From contig NZ_JACIDE010000001.1 of the NCBI RefSeq assembly GCF_014196205.1, positions 62,001-126,000 on the forward strand: a stretch of 64,000 nt of DNA, written 5' to 3'. The position numbers were made by a program, and so were the translations under genes. Origin of the DNA: Anoxybacteroides voinovskiense (GTDB lineage: Bacteria > Bacillota > Bacilli > Bacillales > Anoxybacillaceae). Below the pieces are notes generated by a model. The model did not search any database. It was not told the DNA's origin and was given only the letters and a program-made list of their open reading frames with translations. Of this stretch, positions 7,037-17,205 are shown piece after piece (positions within the stretch are counted from its first letter, which is position 1; each line of letters begins with the position of its first letter).

Positions 7037-8068
7037 TCATTCACCGCCTTGTGACACTTGTGCAGATGCGAAAGTCGCCATTTTCAGCATCGTCACTGCA
7101 GACTGCAAAATCGGGAATGCAACCGCTGCGCCGCTTCCCTCACCAAGTCGCATCTTTAAATCGATGAGCGGCTCTTTTCCGAGCAGCTCAAGCGCTACAC
7201 GATGCCCCGGCTCTTGGGAACGATGACCAGCAATCATATAGTCGACTACGCGCGGATGTAGCCGTTCAGCAACGAGCGCTGCAACTGTACAAATAAAGCC
7301 ATCAAGCAAAATCGGCACACGCACTTCGGCAGCTGCAATCATTGCACCAGCCATCGCGGCAATTTCTAACCCACCGATTTTTGAAAGAAGCCCGATTGGG
7401 TCAGAAGCGTCTGGCTGATGGAGCGCCAATGCCCGTTCGATGACGGTTCGTTTATGAAGCACCGTTTCTTCCGCAATGCCTGTTCCTTTGCCAACGAGCA
7501 ACTCCACCGATTTATTGCTAATCGCAGCTAATAATGCACTTGCAGTCGTTGTATTGCCAATTCCCATTTCTCCAACAATGAGACAACGAATTCCTTGTTG
7601 AATCATCGCTTTTGCTTGTTCGTAACCGGCCGTCACGGCTTGGTTTGCTTCGTCTCTTGTCATCGCTTCTTGTTCGCAAAAATTGTTCGTCCCATACTTT
7701 ACTTTTTTCTGCACAAACCCTTCCCCTGGAATATCAGTGGCCACCCCGACATCAATAACGGCAAACGATGCGCCAATTTGCTCGCTAAAAACGTTAATCG
7801 CTGCACCGCCATTTACAAAATTTAATACCATTTGCGCTGTCACTTCTTGCGGAAACGCGGAAACGCCTTCTTTTGTGACCCCGTGATCCGCCGCAAACAC
7901 AAGTACACCTGGAGGAGTGACGACTGGAAAGTGTGCTTCTGTCATTTCTGCTAGCGCAATCGCCAGCTGCTCCAATCGTCCAAGGCTTCCGGCAGGTTTC
8001 GTTAATTGGTCGATATAGCTGCTTACTTCGTTGCCAATTTGTTTGTTTAATGCTGGAATATTATACAT
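7037..8068 (-). CDS. cobT: nicotinate-nucleotide:dimethylbenzimidazole phosphoribosyltransferase
   Basis: 343-residue CobT, which makes alpha-ribazole phosphate from nicotinate mononucleotide and the lower-ligand base. Conserved blocks: LTKPAGSLGRLE near the start, VFAADHGVTKEGVS, GEMGIGNTTTASAL, and RLGEGSGAA near the C-terminus with the catalytic Glu. AAAGGGGGAACTATC precedes the ATG, and the start overlaps the end of cbiP by 8 bp. A full-length single-domain member. The B. megaterium cob operon lacks this gene at this place, so the operon here covers more of the late pathway. Confidence 0.95.
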   Translation of the reverse strand: MYNIPALNKQIGNEVSSYIDQLTKPAGSLGRLEQLAIALAEMTEAHFPVVTPPGVLVFAADHGVTKEGVSAFPQEVTAQMVLNFVNGGAAINVFSEQIGASFAVIDVGVATDIPGEGFVQKKVKYGTNNFCEQEAMTRDEANQAVTAGYEQAKAMIQQGIRCLIVGEMGIGNTTTASALLAAISNKSVELLVGKGTGIAEETVLHKRTVIERALALHQPDASDPIGLLSKIGGLEIAAMAGAMIAAAEVRVPILLDGFICTVAALVAERLHPRVVDYMIAGHRSQEPGHRVALELLGKEPLIDLKMRLGEGSGAAVAFPILQSAVTMLKMATFASAQVSQGGE

Positions 8069-9575
8069 GATAGTTCCCCCTTTGAAATTCGATCATTTTT
8101 TGTTCGATTCGTTCGATTTGGACAGTTCGTTTGACGCAATCCGCAAGTTGATGAAACGCTTGTTCACGCAGTTCTCTATATGATGGGCGTTCGCTAAGCG
8201 GCGGCAGCCCTTTTTTGCGGCGAATCGTATTTAAGAAATGGTGACGAAAGCTATCATTATGAAATAAATCGTGAAAATAGGTGCCGATGATGCGCTCATC
8301 ATTCGTCTTGCAGCCATCTGTCCGCCCTGCAGGTAATTGAATAAACGGAATGCCACCTGTTCGCACGGAACGTCCCATATGCAGTTCATACCCTGTTACG
8401 AAAAAAGATTCGCCAGCAAACAAAGCCGTTCCTTCTGACCAAACAGTTGTTTTTTCTTTTTCTAGCATCGTATCCATCGGAAGCAACTGCAGTCCTGTCA
8501 CTTCACCGATTGGAGTTTCGACGTGAAACGGGTCGCTAATGCGTCGACCAAGCATTTGATAGCCGCCGCAAATACCAGCAATCACCGCATCTGTCTGCTT
8601 GTATAACCGACCGATTTCTGAGGCAATGCCGCTTTCTTTCACGTACAGTAAATCTTCAATCGTATTTTTGCTTCCTGGTAAAACAAATATATCCGGCTCG
8701 CCGACTTCTTCTGCTTTGGTGACAAAACGAACGCTACAATCTGGCTCGGCGAGAAACGGGTCGATGTCGGTAAAATTGGAAATACGCGGATATTGAACAA
8801 CGGCAATATCGATTGCTTTTTCTGCTTTTTTCGCCGAAAATTGTGCGAGCGACACGGAGTCTTCGGCATCAATATATAAATGATGCATATATGGAACAAC
8901 CCCGAGTACTGGCACGCCAGTATATTCCTCAAACCAATCAAGCCCCGGCTTTAAAAGCGTATAGTCACCGCGAAATTTATTAATAATCACCCCAATAACC
9001 CGCTTTCGATCCGCTTCTTCTAACAGTTGCAACGTTCCTACTAAACTTGCAAACACACCGCCACGTTCAATATCACCGACTAACACGACAGGGGCATTCG
9101 CCATGCGGGCTACTCGCATATTGACAAGTTCCCGATCGTTTAAATTCACTTCCGCTGGACTTCCCGCTCCTTCGATGACAAGCCGGTCGTATTCGCTCAT
9201 GAGCGTCTTTAGCGAGCGCTCAATCACTTGCAAGCCAATCGAAAAAAACTCTTCTCGATATTGTCCCGCCTTCATATTCGCATACGGTCGCCCATGTACG
9301 ACAATTTGCGCTTCATTTTCTCGGCTTGGCTTAATCAAAATCGGGTTCATATCTGTTGTCGCCCTTACTCGAGCCGCTTCTGCCTGTATTCCTTGGGCGC
9401 GGCCAATTTCTTTTCCATCGGGCGTTACGTACGAATTGAGCGACATGTTTTGCGATTTAAACGGAGCTGTTTTCCATCCATTATCGGCAAAAAGGCGACA
9501 AAAGGCGGTCGTTATAATGCTTTTTCCCGCGTCGGAATGCGTTCCTTGAAACATAAGCGGCAACGCTTTACGCAT
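8061..9575 (-). CDS. cbiP: cobyric acid synthase CbiP/CobQ
   Basis: About 504-residue ATP- and glutamine-dependent amidase that amidates side chains b, d, e and g to give cobyric acid. The N-terminal BioD-like ATPase has GTHSDAGKS (P-loop, about residues 11-19). The C-terminal class I amidotransferase carries the nucleophile Cys336 in GICGGYQMLG and the His in TYFHDLFHN. ATG codons lie at 9578 and 9575; 9575 is used because AGGTGA is 6 bp before it. The start overlaps cbiA, so translation is probably coupled. Confidence 0.94.
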   Translation of the reverse strand: MRKALPLMFQGTHSDAGKSIITTAFCRLFADNGWKTAPFKSQNMSLNSYVTPDGKEIGRAQGIQAEAARVRATTDMNPILIKPSRENEAQIVVHGRPYANMKAGQYREEFFSIGLQVIERSLKTLMSEYDRLVIEGAGSPAEVNLNDRELVNMRVARMANAPVVLVGDIERGGVFASLVGTLQLLEEADRKRVIGVIINKFRGDYTLLKPGLDWFEEYTGVPVLGVVPYMHHLYIDAEDSVSLAQFSAKKAEKAIDIAVVQYPRISNFTDIDPFLAEPDCSVRFVTKAEEVGEPDIFVLPGSKNTIEDLLYVKESGIASEIGRLYKQTDAVIAGICGGYQMLGRRISDPFHVETPIGEVTGLQLLPMDTMLEKEKTTVWSEGTALFAGESFFVTGYELHMGRSVRTGGIPFIQLPAGRTDGCKTNDERIIGTYFHDLFHNDSFRHHFLNTIRRKKGLPPLSERPSYRELREQAFHQLADCVKRTVQIERIEQKMIEFQRGNYHV

Positions 9576-10932
9576 CATGCTTCACCTGCACACATCGCAT
9601 AAGCCAGCGTTCGACCATTTCCGGACAAGATGGAAAATAAAAATGAACGTATCCAGCTATGACATTTTTCGTCATATATCCGTCTTTTTTTGTTCCGCGT
9701 AGCCCTTTTGTTTCATAAGCAAAACGAGGCGTTGCGTTCGGCGTAAACGTTGAGTAGTGAAATTCATGACCTTTCGCTACCGTCCCGCTCGGCAATAAAA
9801 AGTTTTCTCCTTCGCCAATGACTTCGCGGTATCCTAGCGCTGCTAATTTCGTATGCATGCGAACCGTTCCTGGGATGACGCCAACCATTTCATAAAAGCG
9901 GCCGTCCGTCGTTTCGATTCCTTCTGTTAAATACATAAACCCACCGCATTCAGCAAGCGTTGGCAATCCGCATTCTATTGCTTGCTTGATCGATTGGTTG
10001 ATTCCTGTCTGTTCCGAAAGTTGCGCGGCAAACTCCTCTGGAAACCCACCGCCAATATACAACCCGTCTGCCTCACTTGGAAGCGGCTCACCCGCAAGCG
10101 GGGAAAAGAAAACGAGCTTTGCCCCATACGCCTCAAGCATTTCTAAATTTTCCGGATAATAAAAATGAAACGCAGCATCTTTCGCCACCGCGATGCAAAC
10201 GTTATATTGCTTGTTAGCGGTTGTATACAACCGCTCGATTTCTAAAGGCGATGCTTCTGCCAAACGCCAAACAGCATCAAGGTCGACGGTTTGCGCCACT
10301 TGCTTGCCGATCGCTGTAAAAAAGTCTGCTAATTCGCCGCGCTCAATCGACGGAACGAGCCCTAAATGACGCTCTGGAATAGAAAATTCACTGGTTTTTG
10401 GCAAAAAACCAACAACTGGAATGCCGCACATCTGCTCAATCGCGGCTTGAACTAAGCGAAAATGGCCTTCGCTACCAACGCGGTTAACAATGACGCCAAC
10501 GATGTTTACGTGCGGATCGAACTGTTGAAATCCGCGAACTACCGCAGCAGCGCTCCGTGCCATTCCTCCACAATCGACGACTAATAGTACTGGGCTTTTC
10601 GTGATGGCGCTAATTTCCGCGGTCGACCCTTCGTTTGTTGTCGGTCGTTTTCCATCAAACAGCCCCATCACTCCTTCAATGATAGCAATGTCCGCACTTT
10701 CGCACCCTTTTTGGCATACCGCTTTTACCACATCCGCCCCGCCCATCCAGCTATCTAAATTGCGCGACGGGCGTCCGGTTACCGCTGCATGGTACGTTGG
10801 GTCAATATAGTCCGGACCGCATTTAAATCCTTGTACCGTATAGCCGCGTGCAGTAAACGCCGCCATTAGTCCGATGGTCACCGTTGTCTTCCCGACGCCG
10901 CTTCCGGTTCCTGCGATGACGATTCGGCGCAT
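9568..10932 (-). CDS. cbiA: cobyrinate a,c-diamide synthase CbiA
   Basis: 454-residue glutamine-dependent amidase for side chains a and c. It starts MRRIVIAGTGSGVGKTTV, a BioD-like P-loop; the C-terminal GATase domain has Cys329 in LAECGGFMYLTEG and a C-terminal His in GYVHFYF. GGAGGGATAAC lies directly before the ATG at 10932, one base beyond the end of cbiG. It is shorter and lacks the features of CobB of the aerobic pathway, consistent with the anaerobic (CbiX/CbiG/CbiD) pathway of this operon. Confidence 0.94.
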   Translation of the reverse strand: MRRIVIAGTGSGVGKTTVTIGLMAAFTARGYTVQGFKCGPDYIDPTYHAAVTGRPSRNLDSWMGGADVVKAVCQKGCESADIAIIEGVMGLFDGKRPTTNEGSTAEISAITKSPVLLVVDCGGMARSAAAVVRGFQQFDPHVNIVGVIVNRVGSEGHFRLVQAAIEQMCGIPVVGFLPKTSEFSIPERHLGLVPSIERGELADFFTAIGKQVAQTVDLDAVWRLAEASPLEIERLYTTANKQYNVCIAVAKDAAFHFYYPENLEMLEAYGAKLVFFSPLAGEPLPSEADGLYIGGGFPEEFAAQLSEQTGINQSIKQAIECGLPTLAECGGFMYLTEGIETTDGRFYEMVGVIPGTVRMHTKLAALGYREVIGEGENFLLPSGTVAKGHEFHYSTFTPNATPRFAYETKGLRGTKKDGYMTKNVIAGYVHFYFPSCPEMVERWLMRCVQVKHDA

Positions 10933-10933
10933 G

Positions 10934-12010
10934 TTATCCCTCCTTCTCGATGACGGCAACGGAAATCGTCACATTGCCTAATTTTTTCTTCACAAGCGCT
11001 AACTGCGAACCACTATACAATTTCGCTGCCGGTTCGCTGACGCCGTATGCTCCCGTATAGCGAAAGACCGTTTCCGAAGGCTGCTCGATTGGCACGCGGT
11101 TTAGTTGTTCGGCTGTGTAATATACAAATTCCCAACCGTATTTTTGCGCGACTTCTAGTAACCCTGCTTCGTCTTTTTTTAAATCAATCGTGCAGAGCGC
11201 TTTGACGCTTTTTATCGAAAACTGCAGTTCGGTTAACGTTTCACGAATCACTGTTTCGATCTCTTCTGCCGACGTGCCGCGATTGCATCCAATCCCAAGG
11301 ACAATCACTTTCGGACGATATAGGACGCCATTTTGCAAAATCGCTTCTTCTTCTTTCGTTAACAGGCGATGCGTCACTACTAAAGCAGCAGCTGGTTTTG
11401 CCGCAAGCGCCGCACCGATCGTTGGATAAACACGAATATTCGCTGGAAGCGGCGTATCGTACTGCCACCAATTTTGTTCTCCTGATTCTTGAACAATCGC
11501 TACATGTTGTTCATTCACAACTGCAGCGCTTACAGGTGTTAACTTTTCGTCTGATTCCCACACCCAGCCAAATGAACGTCCGAATAAATCGACCGCAATT
11601 GTTTTTTGCACATCCGACGCTGTCGTAATGACCGGATGTGCTTGTAATAAATGAGCGATTCGCCGCGTCAATTCGTTCGCTCCGCCAAGATGTCCAGATA
11701 AGACGCTAATGACGTGTTCGCCTTTGTCATCGATGACGACTACCGCTGGGTCTGTTTTTTTATCTTTTACGTGCGGGGCAATCATGCGCACGACTGCTCC
11801 GAGTGACACGATGAAAATAAGCCCACGATATGACGTAAAAAGCGATGGCACTAACAATCGAACATTTCCGGAAAATAAGTGAATCCCTTTTTCTTCTTCA
11901 TCGCCTTTCGCAAATTTATTCGTATAGTAAACATGCACGTCTGACATTTGCTCGCCAAGCCGGCGAGCAATCTCGACCCCGTGTTTCGTAATTGCCACGA
12001 CTGCGTTCAT
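10934..12010 (-). CDS. cbiG: cobalt-precorrin-5A hydrolase CbiG
   Basis: 358-residue CbiG, which opens the delta-lactone of cobalt-precorrin-5A and releases acetaldehyde; it is diagnostic of the anaerobic cobalamin pathway. The N-terminal domain contains VSLGAVVRMIAPHVKDKKTDPAVVVID (kept here only as a landmark near residues 65-95) and LSGHLGGANELT; the C-terminal CobE-like domain begins near VIVLGIGCNRGT. GGGGGGAGTG precedes the ATG at 12010. The start lies just inside the end of cbiF, as expected in a tightly packed operon. Confidence 0.93.
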   Translation of the reverse strand: MNAVVAITKHGVEIARRLGEQMSDVHVYYTNKFAKGDEEEKGIHLFSGNVRLLVPSLFTSYRGLIFIVSLGAVVRMIAPHVKDKKTDPAVVVIDDKGEHVISVLSGHLGGANELTRRIAHLLQAHPVITTASDVQKTIAVDLFGRSFGWVWESDEKLTPVSAAVVNEQHVAIVQESGEQNWWQYDTPLPANIRVYPTIGAALAAKPAAALVVTHRLLTKEEEAILQNGVLYRPKVIVLGIGCNRGTSAEEIETVIRETLTELQFSIKSVKALCTIDLKKDEAGLLEVAQKYGWEFVYYTAEQLNRVPIEQPSETVFRYTGAYGVSEPAAKLYSGSQLALVKKKLGNVTISVAVIEKEG

Positions 12011-12014
12011 CGGC

Positions 12015-12779
12015 TCACTCCCCCCGTCGATAGCCATGCGTAAACGTTTTATCGTACAATTTCGAACGATATGACCGTTCGATAATCGCTGGATCTAATG
12101 CCCAACCTGCAAGGATTAACGCGTGTTGGCGAATGCCGTTTGTACGCATCGCTTCATCCAACGTCCCGACAGTCGCACGAATGATTTTTTCATCCGGCCA
12201 TGTCGCTTTGTAGACGACTACAACAGGCGTATCTTCGCTCCAGCCTGCTTCAAGCAACGCGTTGGTCACTTTTTTCGTTAGCGTCGCACTTAAAAATAAA
12301 GCGATAGTACAATGATGTTTCGCCAATTCCGCCAATTTTTCCTTCTCCGGAACAGGGGTACGTCCTTCCGCCCGTGTTAAAATGACCGTTTGGGTTAAGT
12401 CGGGGACGGTCAATTCCACTTGCGCTGCCGCTGCGGCCGCAAATACGGAGCTAACGCCAGGGACGATTTCCACCTTGATGCCTTCTTTTTTTAATAAGGC
12501 AATTTGTTCGAGCGTCGCTCCATAAATCGATGGATCGCCGGTATGAAGGCGTACTACCGTTTTTCCTTCTTTTACTCGTTCAACCATTTGCGTGACGATT
12601 TGTTCTAAATGCATCCCTGCTGTTTGAACGATTTCTGCCTCTTTTTTGGCGTATTGTAAGAGCGCATCGTTGACGAGCGAATCGGTATAAAAAATCGCAT
12701 CCGCTCGTTGTAAAAGCAACATCCCTTTGACCGTAATCAACTCTGGGTCGCCTGGTCCGGCACCGACAATGTAAATCAT
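12015..12779 (-). CDS. cbiF: cobalt-precorrin-4 C11-methyltransferase CbiF
   Basis: 254-residue SAM-dependent tetrapyrrole methylase. [19 protein letters not shown] is the family start, and TVVRLHTGDPSIYGA carries the second signature (GDPSIYGA is typical of CbiF/CobM). Overlaps the stop of cbiL by 4 bp (ATGA), which indicates translational coupling. Substrate assignment rests on the close match to CbiF and the operon order cbiL-cbiF-cbiG, shared with B. megaterium. Confidence 0.94.
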   Translation of the reverse strand: MIYIVGAGPGDPELITVKGMLLLQRADAIFYTDSLVNDALLQYAKKEAEIVQTAGMHLEQIVTQMVERVKEGKTVVRLHTGDPSIYGATLEQIALLKKEGIKVEIVPGVSSVFAAAAAAQVELTVPDLTQTVILTRAEGRTPVPEKEKLAELAKHHCTIALFLSATLTKKVTNALLEAGWSEDTPVVVVYKATWPDEKIIRATVGTLDEAMRTNGIRQHALILAGWALDPAIIERSYRSKLYDKTFTHGYRRGE

Positions 12780-13477
12780 TTTTTCACCACCATAAGCGTT
12801 AAATATTCGAGCGATTCCCCGTCTAGTTTCTCAATATCCCAGATGATTTCTTCCTTGGACGTTGCTTTCGTCACAACCGCTGCACGTTGCAACAAGTTTA
12901 ATTCCCGCAATAACTGCACCATCATATTTATCACTTTGGCGACTTTTAAAAAGATGACGCAATCGTGCTCTTCCATCGCTTTTTTCATCGCCTCGTAGTC
13001 GTCGCGCGCTGGAATGATGGCGACGTGTTCATCGCCGTCAGCAAGCGGCAACTGTAAGCGAGCAGCGGCGCCGTTGATCGAAGAAATGCCTGGTACAATC
13101 TCGAACGGAACGTCGGGATAGCGTTGTTGCATCGTTCGCATAAAATGAATAAACGTACTATATAACAATGGATCGCCTTCTGTAACAAATGCAACATGTT
13201 TTCCGCGCGAAAGATGTGCCCAGACAGCGTCTACTGTTTCGTCCCATCTTTCTTGTAACACCGCTTTCTCTTTTGTCATCGGAAAAATAAGCCCGAGCAT
13301 TTCTTTTTCGTCTGGCGAAAAATATGCTTCAACAATTTGCTGGGCGTAGCTTTTGCTGCCGCGCCCTTTTTTCGGATAAGCGATGACATCTGCTTCTTTT
13401 AAATAGCGAAACGCCTTAATCGTTAACAATTCTGGGTCTCCAGGACCGACACCGATGCCATATAACGTTCCAATCAT
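12776..13477 (-). CDS. cbiL: cobalt-factor II C20-methyltransferase CbiL
   Basis: 233-residue SAM-dependent methylase that adds the C20 methyl group. [20 protein letters not shown] and [18 protein letters not shown] are the two conserved blocks, and the motif [16 protein letters not shown] is typical of CbiL/CobI. It overlaps cbiET by 4 bp upstream and cbiF by 4 bp downstream. In the anaerobic pathway it acts on the cobalt-containing intermediate made after CbiX. Confidence 0.94.
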   Translation of the reverse strand: MIGTLYGIGVGPGDPELLTIKAFRYLKEADVIAYPKKGRGSKSYAQQIVEAYFSPDEKEMLGLIFPMTKEKAVLQERWDETVDAVWAHLSRGKHVAFVTEGDPLLYSTFIHFMRTMQQRYPDVPFEIVPGISSINGAAARLQLPLADGDEHVAIIPARDDYEAMKKAMEEHDCVIFLKVAKVINMMVQLLRELNLLQRAAVVTKATSKEEIIWDIEKLDGESLEYLTLMVVKK

Positions 13478-14682
13478 TCGCTTTCTTCCTTTCTATATGC
13501 CGAAATAATAAAAATAGGATTTAACGCATCAAAGCGCGTCAGTTGCAAAATCGGTTTGCTTCTTGCGATTTGGGCAAGCGTTACGTCTGTCTGAAACCCA
13601 CGGGCCGTTAGTCCTTCGATCGCTTCATGTAGCGTATCAAGCGTCACCGCATTAATTACGATTCGTCCGTTTCGCTTCAATCGCTGGCAACAAACGTCAA
13701 GAAGCCGTGCCATTTCGCCAGACGTTCCGCCAATAAAAATAGCGTCTGGATCGGGAAATTCATGCAAATGATCTGGTGCACGCCCGTGGACGAGCGTAAA
13801 ATCGGTACGGAACTTTTGCATATTTTTTCGGCAAATATCGATGTCGTGCGCGTTTTTTTCCATCGCAAACACCGCCCCGTCGCGCGCGATTTTCGCTGCT
13901 TCAATCGCGACCGAACCAGTGCATGTGCCAATATCCCAGACGATGCTCGTCCGCTCTAGTTTCATTGCACTAATGCTCAATACCCGGACTTCTTTTTTCG
14001 TAATCAATCCTTTTTCTGGTTTGCGCTGAAAAAATTCATCGTCTTCAATCCCAAAAGACCAAGTAGGACCTTCTTTTGTTTTTTGCAAAATAACAATATT
14101 TAAAGGAAGAAACTCGGTTTTCGCCATCTCCTCTAGCGAAAAGAAGCGACAGCGCTCATCGGGTGCGCCTAAATGTTCACCGACAAATGCGCGATATTCC
14201 GTCATTCCGTACGAAAGCAAATAGTCGGCAATGGCGGCTGGCGAGTTTGTCGCATCCGTTAAAATCGCTACTTTCTCCAATCCGTCAATCCGTTGTGCCA
14301 ATCCTTTGAGCGGACGACCGTGGACGCTAATAAAAGCAGCATCATGCCATTTTTCTCCCATTTTAGCAAATGCCCATTGCACTGAGCTAACGGCTGGATA
14401 CACTTCGATTGGAAGTTTGTTTGATAAATAGCTGCCAATGCCATAAAACAACGGGTCACCAGAAGCTAAAATGACCGTTCGTTTCGTTTCGTGGCGCAGT
14501 CGCTCGACAACGGAAGCAAGTCCGCTTTGAATGACAATTGTTTCTCCTTTATAATCGGGAAAAAAGGAAAGATGACGCTCTCCCCCAATTAACAATTCGC
14601 TTTCGTAAATCCACTGCTCGTATAACGGAGGCAAGCTTTGTTTTCCATCTGCTCCGATTCCGATGAGTTTAATCGGCTGCAT
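13474..14682 (-). CDS. cbiET: bifunctional cobalt-precorrin C5,C15-methyltransferase/decarboxylase CbiET
   Basis: 402-residue fusion. The N-terminal CbiE domain (about 1-200) starts [16 protein letters not shown] and contains [17 protein letters not shown]. The C-terminal CbiT domain (about 215-400) has [18 protein letters not shown] as SAM motif I and [11 protein letters not shown] downstream. The enzyme methylates C5 and C15 and decarboxylates the C12 acetate chain of the corrin ring. Fusion of CbiE and CbiT is normal in B. megaterium and in aerobic CobL. The start lies 14 bp inside the end of cbiD. Confidence 0.94.
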   Translation of the reverse strand: MQPIKLIGIGADGKQSLPPLYEQWIYESELLIGGERHLSFFPDYKGETIVIQSGLASVVERLRHETKRTVILASGDPLFYGIGSYLSNKLPIEVYPAVSSVQWAFAKMGEKWHDAAFISVHGRPLKGLAQRIDGLEKVAILTDATNSPAAIADYLLSYGMTEYRAFVGEHLGAPDERCRFFSLEEMAKTEFLPLNIVILQKTKEGPTWSFGIEDDEFFQRKPEKGLITKKEVRVLSISAMKLERTSIVWDIGTCTGSVAIEAAKIARDGAVFAMEKNAHDIDICRKNMQKFRTDFTLVHGRAPDHLHEFPDPDAIFIGGTSGEMARLLDVCCQRLKRNGRIVINAVTLDTLHEAIEGLTARGFQTDVTLAQIARSKPILQLTRFDALNPIFIISAYRKEESE

Positions 14683-15763
14683 CGTGCCGCACCGCCTTTC
14701 CTAACCATTGACCATCTAACGTATATAGCGTTGTTTCAACCGTCAGCCCGCCACCGACTTCTTTTAATGCCGATTGGCAACAATAATCGCATAGCTTGTC
14801 AAAAAAGCGCATATGGCCAGCTGCTTGCATCCAATCACCAACTTGCGAAGCGGTATTTGCTTCACGAATCGCTTGGATAAGTTCTGATGAAGCGCCTGAT
14901 TCTTCAGCGACTGCTGCTAAAAAGTGAAAGTCGACAGGTGCACTTTTGGCGTGCACCATCATCACCCCTTGCGCCACTTTTGAAAATTTCCCCATCATCC
15001 CAACCATCGACACCGTTTTCATCTTATGCTTTTTGCATTGTTTGAGCGTAAAGCCGACGAAATCACCCATTTCAATAAACGCCTCTTCTGGCAAGTGAGC
15101 GTATTGCTTCATCGCATACTTTTCGCTGCGCCCTCCTGTCGTGATGACGACATGGTCGCAGCCTGTTGCTTTCGCTACTTCGATGGCGCGAACAATACTT
15201 GCTCGATAGGCAGATGTCGAAAACGGAACGACGATGCCGCGCGTCCCTAAAATCGAGATGCCGCCAATAATTCCGAGCCGAGCGTTTAATGTTTTTTTCG
15301 CAATTTCCGCCCCGTTTGGAACGGAAATGACGATGCGTACCCCGCTTGTTATTTCGTATTGACCCAACACTTCGCGAGCAGTTTCTATAATCATTTTGCG
15401 CGGCACGGGATTGATGGCTGCTTCGCCGACGGGAACAGGGAGGCCTGGTTTCGTCACACGCCCAACCCCTTCCCCACCATCTAGCTCAATGCCCGTTTTG
15501 TTTGTCCATGATACAGTCGCAACGATTGATGCGCCATGGGTTGCGTCCGGATCATCTCCGCCGTCTTTTATGACAATAGCCGTTGCAGAAGAAGCTTGAA
15601 GATCGCAATGTTCGATGGAGAAAGTCACCCATCGCCCAACCGGTAAATAAATTTTTGCTTCCGTTTGCGGAATTCCGGTAATAAGGGCTGTTAGCGCCGC
15701 TTTTGTTGCCGCCGTGGCGCAAGCGCCTGTCGTATAGCCTTCCCGCAACTGTTTTTCTCCCAT
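14669..15763 (-). CDS. cbiD: cobalt-precorrin-5B C1-methyltransferase CbiD
   Basis: 364-residue CbiD, which installs the C1 methyl group and is unique to the anaerobic pathway. The start [19 protein letters not shown] is the family signature, followed by [11 protein letters not shown] and later [13 protein letters not shown]. It lies 3 bp after cbiC and overlaps cbiET. Its presence together with CbiG and CbiX shows that cobalt goes in early. Confidence 0.95.
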   Translation of the reverse strand: MGEKQLREGYTTGACATAATKAALTALITGIPQTEAKIYLPVGRWVTFSIEHCDLQASSATAIVIKDGGDDPDATHGASIVATVSWTNKTGIELDGGEGVGRVTKPGLPVPVGEAAINPVPRKMIIETAREVLGQYEITSGVRIVISVPNGAEIAKKTLNARLGIIGGISILGTRGIVVPFSTSAYRASIVRAIEVAKATGCDHVVITTGGRSEKYAMKQYAHLPEEAFIEMGDFVGFTLKQCKKHKMKTVSMVGMMGKFSKVAQGVMMVHAKSAPVDFHFLAAVAEESGASSELIQAIREANTASQVGDWMQAAGHMRFFDKLCDYCCQSALKEVGGGLTVETTLYTLDGQWLGKAVRHDAAD

Positions 15764-15766
15764 CGC

Positions 15767-16414
15767 TTACCCTCGCTCTGCTAAAATCGAAAGCGCATTA
15801 AGCGCCGCAACCGTCACGGTGCTTCCGCCTTTGCGGCCGACGTTTGTAATGAATGGGACGTCTAGCTTCGCCAGTTCTTCTTTTGACTCTGCCGCCGATA
15901 CAAAACCTACCGGTAACCCGATGACTAAGCCAGGGCGCGCCTCTCCTTCTTTGATTAAACGAATGAGTTCAAGTAACGCCGTCGGAGCGTTGCCGATCGC
16001 AAAAATTCCCCCTTCTGCTTCTTTCACCGCTTTTCGCATCGCGACAATTGCGCGTGTGGTGTTTAATCGTTTCGCTTCTTCGATGACATCCGGGTCGGAA
16101 ATATAGACGTGAACGCTTCCACCGAATTTTTCCAAACGCGCTTTGTTCACCCCGACTTGCACCATTTGCACGTCGGCAACGACTTTTTTTCCTGAACGAA
16201 TGGCTTGAATCCCTGCTTCGACGGCGTTTGGATGAAATAGTAAACTTTTTCCTAATGCAAAATCAGCGGAAGCATGAATGACCCGTTGAACGATTGGGTA
16301 TTGCTCATCCGTAAAAGCATGCTCGCCGATTTCTTCATCGATGATTTGAAAGCTTTTTGCTTCGATTTGTTGCGGTTGGACGGTGAAAGGACGAAACTCG
16401 GTACGAAAATCCAT
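15767..16414 (-). CDS. cbiC: cobalt-precorrin-8 methylmutase CbiC
   Basis: 215-residue precorrin-8X methylmutase that moves the C11 methyl group to C12, giving cobyrinate. The active-site His is His47 in QRVIHASADF; GLPVGFVSAAESKEEL and NVGRKGGST are C-terminal signatures. The ATG at 16414 follows GAGAGGGG; longer in-frame starts run into cbiJ. It starts 3 bp after the cbiJ stop. Confidence 0.94.
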   Translation of the reverse strand: MDFRTEFRPFTVQPQQIEAKSFQIIDEEIGEHAFTDEQYPIVQRVIHASADFALGKSLLFHPNAVEAGIQAIRSGKKVVADVQMVQVGVNKARLEKFGGSVHVYISDPDVIEEAKRLNTTRAIVAMRKAVKEAEGGIFAIGNAPTALLELIRLIKEGEARPGLVIGLPVGFVSAAESKEELAKLDVPFITNVGRKGGSTVTVAALNALSILAERG

Positions 16415-16416
16415 GA

Positions 16417-17193
16417 TTAAAACCCCTCTCTTTGTACAAGTTGACGTACGGCAGAAATGACATCGGAAAATTCGGAGTATACCGTGCCATAGCAAATCGC
16501 AGGACGACGAATCACGACCGTCTCAATGCCTAATTCTTTTGCCGCGGCAATTTTTTCATCGACAAAGCCAATTTTCCCGCTTTCTTTTGTAATAACTAAC
16601 GTCACACCGAAATGTTTAAAAAGGGCGAGATCGAGCTCTTTTGTAAACGGTCCTTGCATCGCAACAATGTTTTCTTGCGGAAAATGTAGCTGTTCACATT
16701 TTTCCATGTTGTCTTTACGTGGAAGCATGCGAGCAATGACGCGCACATCCGGCAACCCAAGCAATCGGTTGGCGAAAATGTGCAACGTCTTGCTTCCGGT
16801 TGTGAGCATCACTACCCCTTTTTTTTGCGCGGCATATTCCGCCGCTTCTTCATAACTATCGACAAATGTCACTTGTTCCGAAATAATCGATGCCGCTTTT
16901 CGCTCGTAGCGAATGTATGGCACGTTGGCAGCAGAAGCCGCCTGCATTGCGTTTTTCGACGCTTCTTCGGCAAACGGGTGGCTCGCATCGACGACCGCTT
17001 TTGCTTTTTTTGTTTGCAAAAGTTCAGCTAGTTGTGAAGCGGTTAACCTCCCAACATGGACAGATACACCCGCTTGTTGCAGCTGTTCTGCTGCATGTTC
17101 GGTTACGACCGTCGCCATGACAGGATATCCTTCGGTTTGAATGGCTAGCGCCAATTGCCGAGCATCGCTCGTTCCTGCTAAAACAATAATCAT
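16417..17193 (-). CDS. cbiJ: cobalt-precorrin-6A reductase CbiJ
   Basis: 258-residue NAD(P)H-dependent reductase of the corrin macrocycle. It begins MIIVLAGTSDARQLALAI, the CbiJ/CobK signature, and contains VVDASHPFAEEASKNA and FTKELDLALF. AAAGGGGGGATTGG precedes the ATG. It lies between cbiX and cbiC, as in B. megaterium. Confidence 0.93.
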   Translation of the reverse strand: MIIVLAGTSDARQLALAIQTEGYPVMATVVTEHAAEQLQQAGVSVHVGRLTASQLAELLQTKKAKAVVDASHPFAEEASKNAMQAASAANVPYIRYERKAASIISEQVTFVDSYEEAAEYAAQKKGVVMLTTGSKTLHIFANRLLGLPDVRVIARMLPRKDNMEKCEQLHFPQENIVAMQGPFTKELDLALFKHFGVTLVITKESGKIGFVDEKIAAAKELGIETVVIRRPAICYGTVYSEFSDVISAVRQLVQREGF

Positions 17194-17205
17194 CCAATCC
17201 CCCCT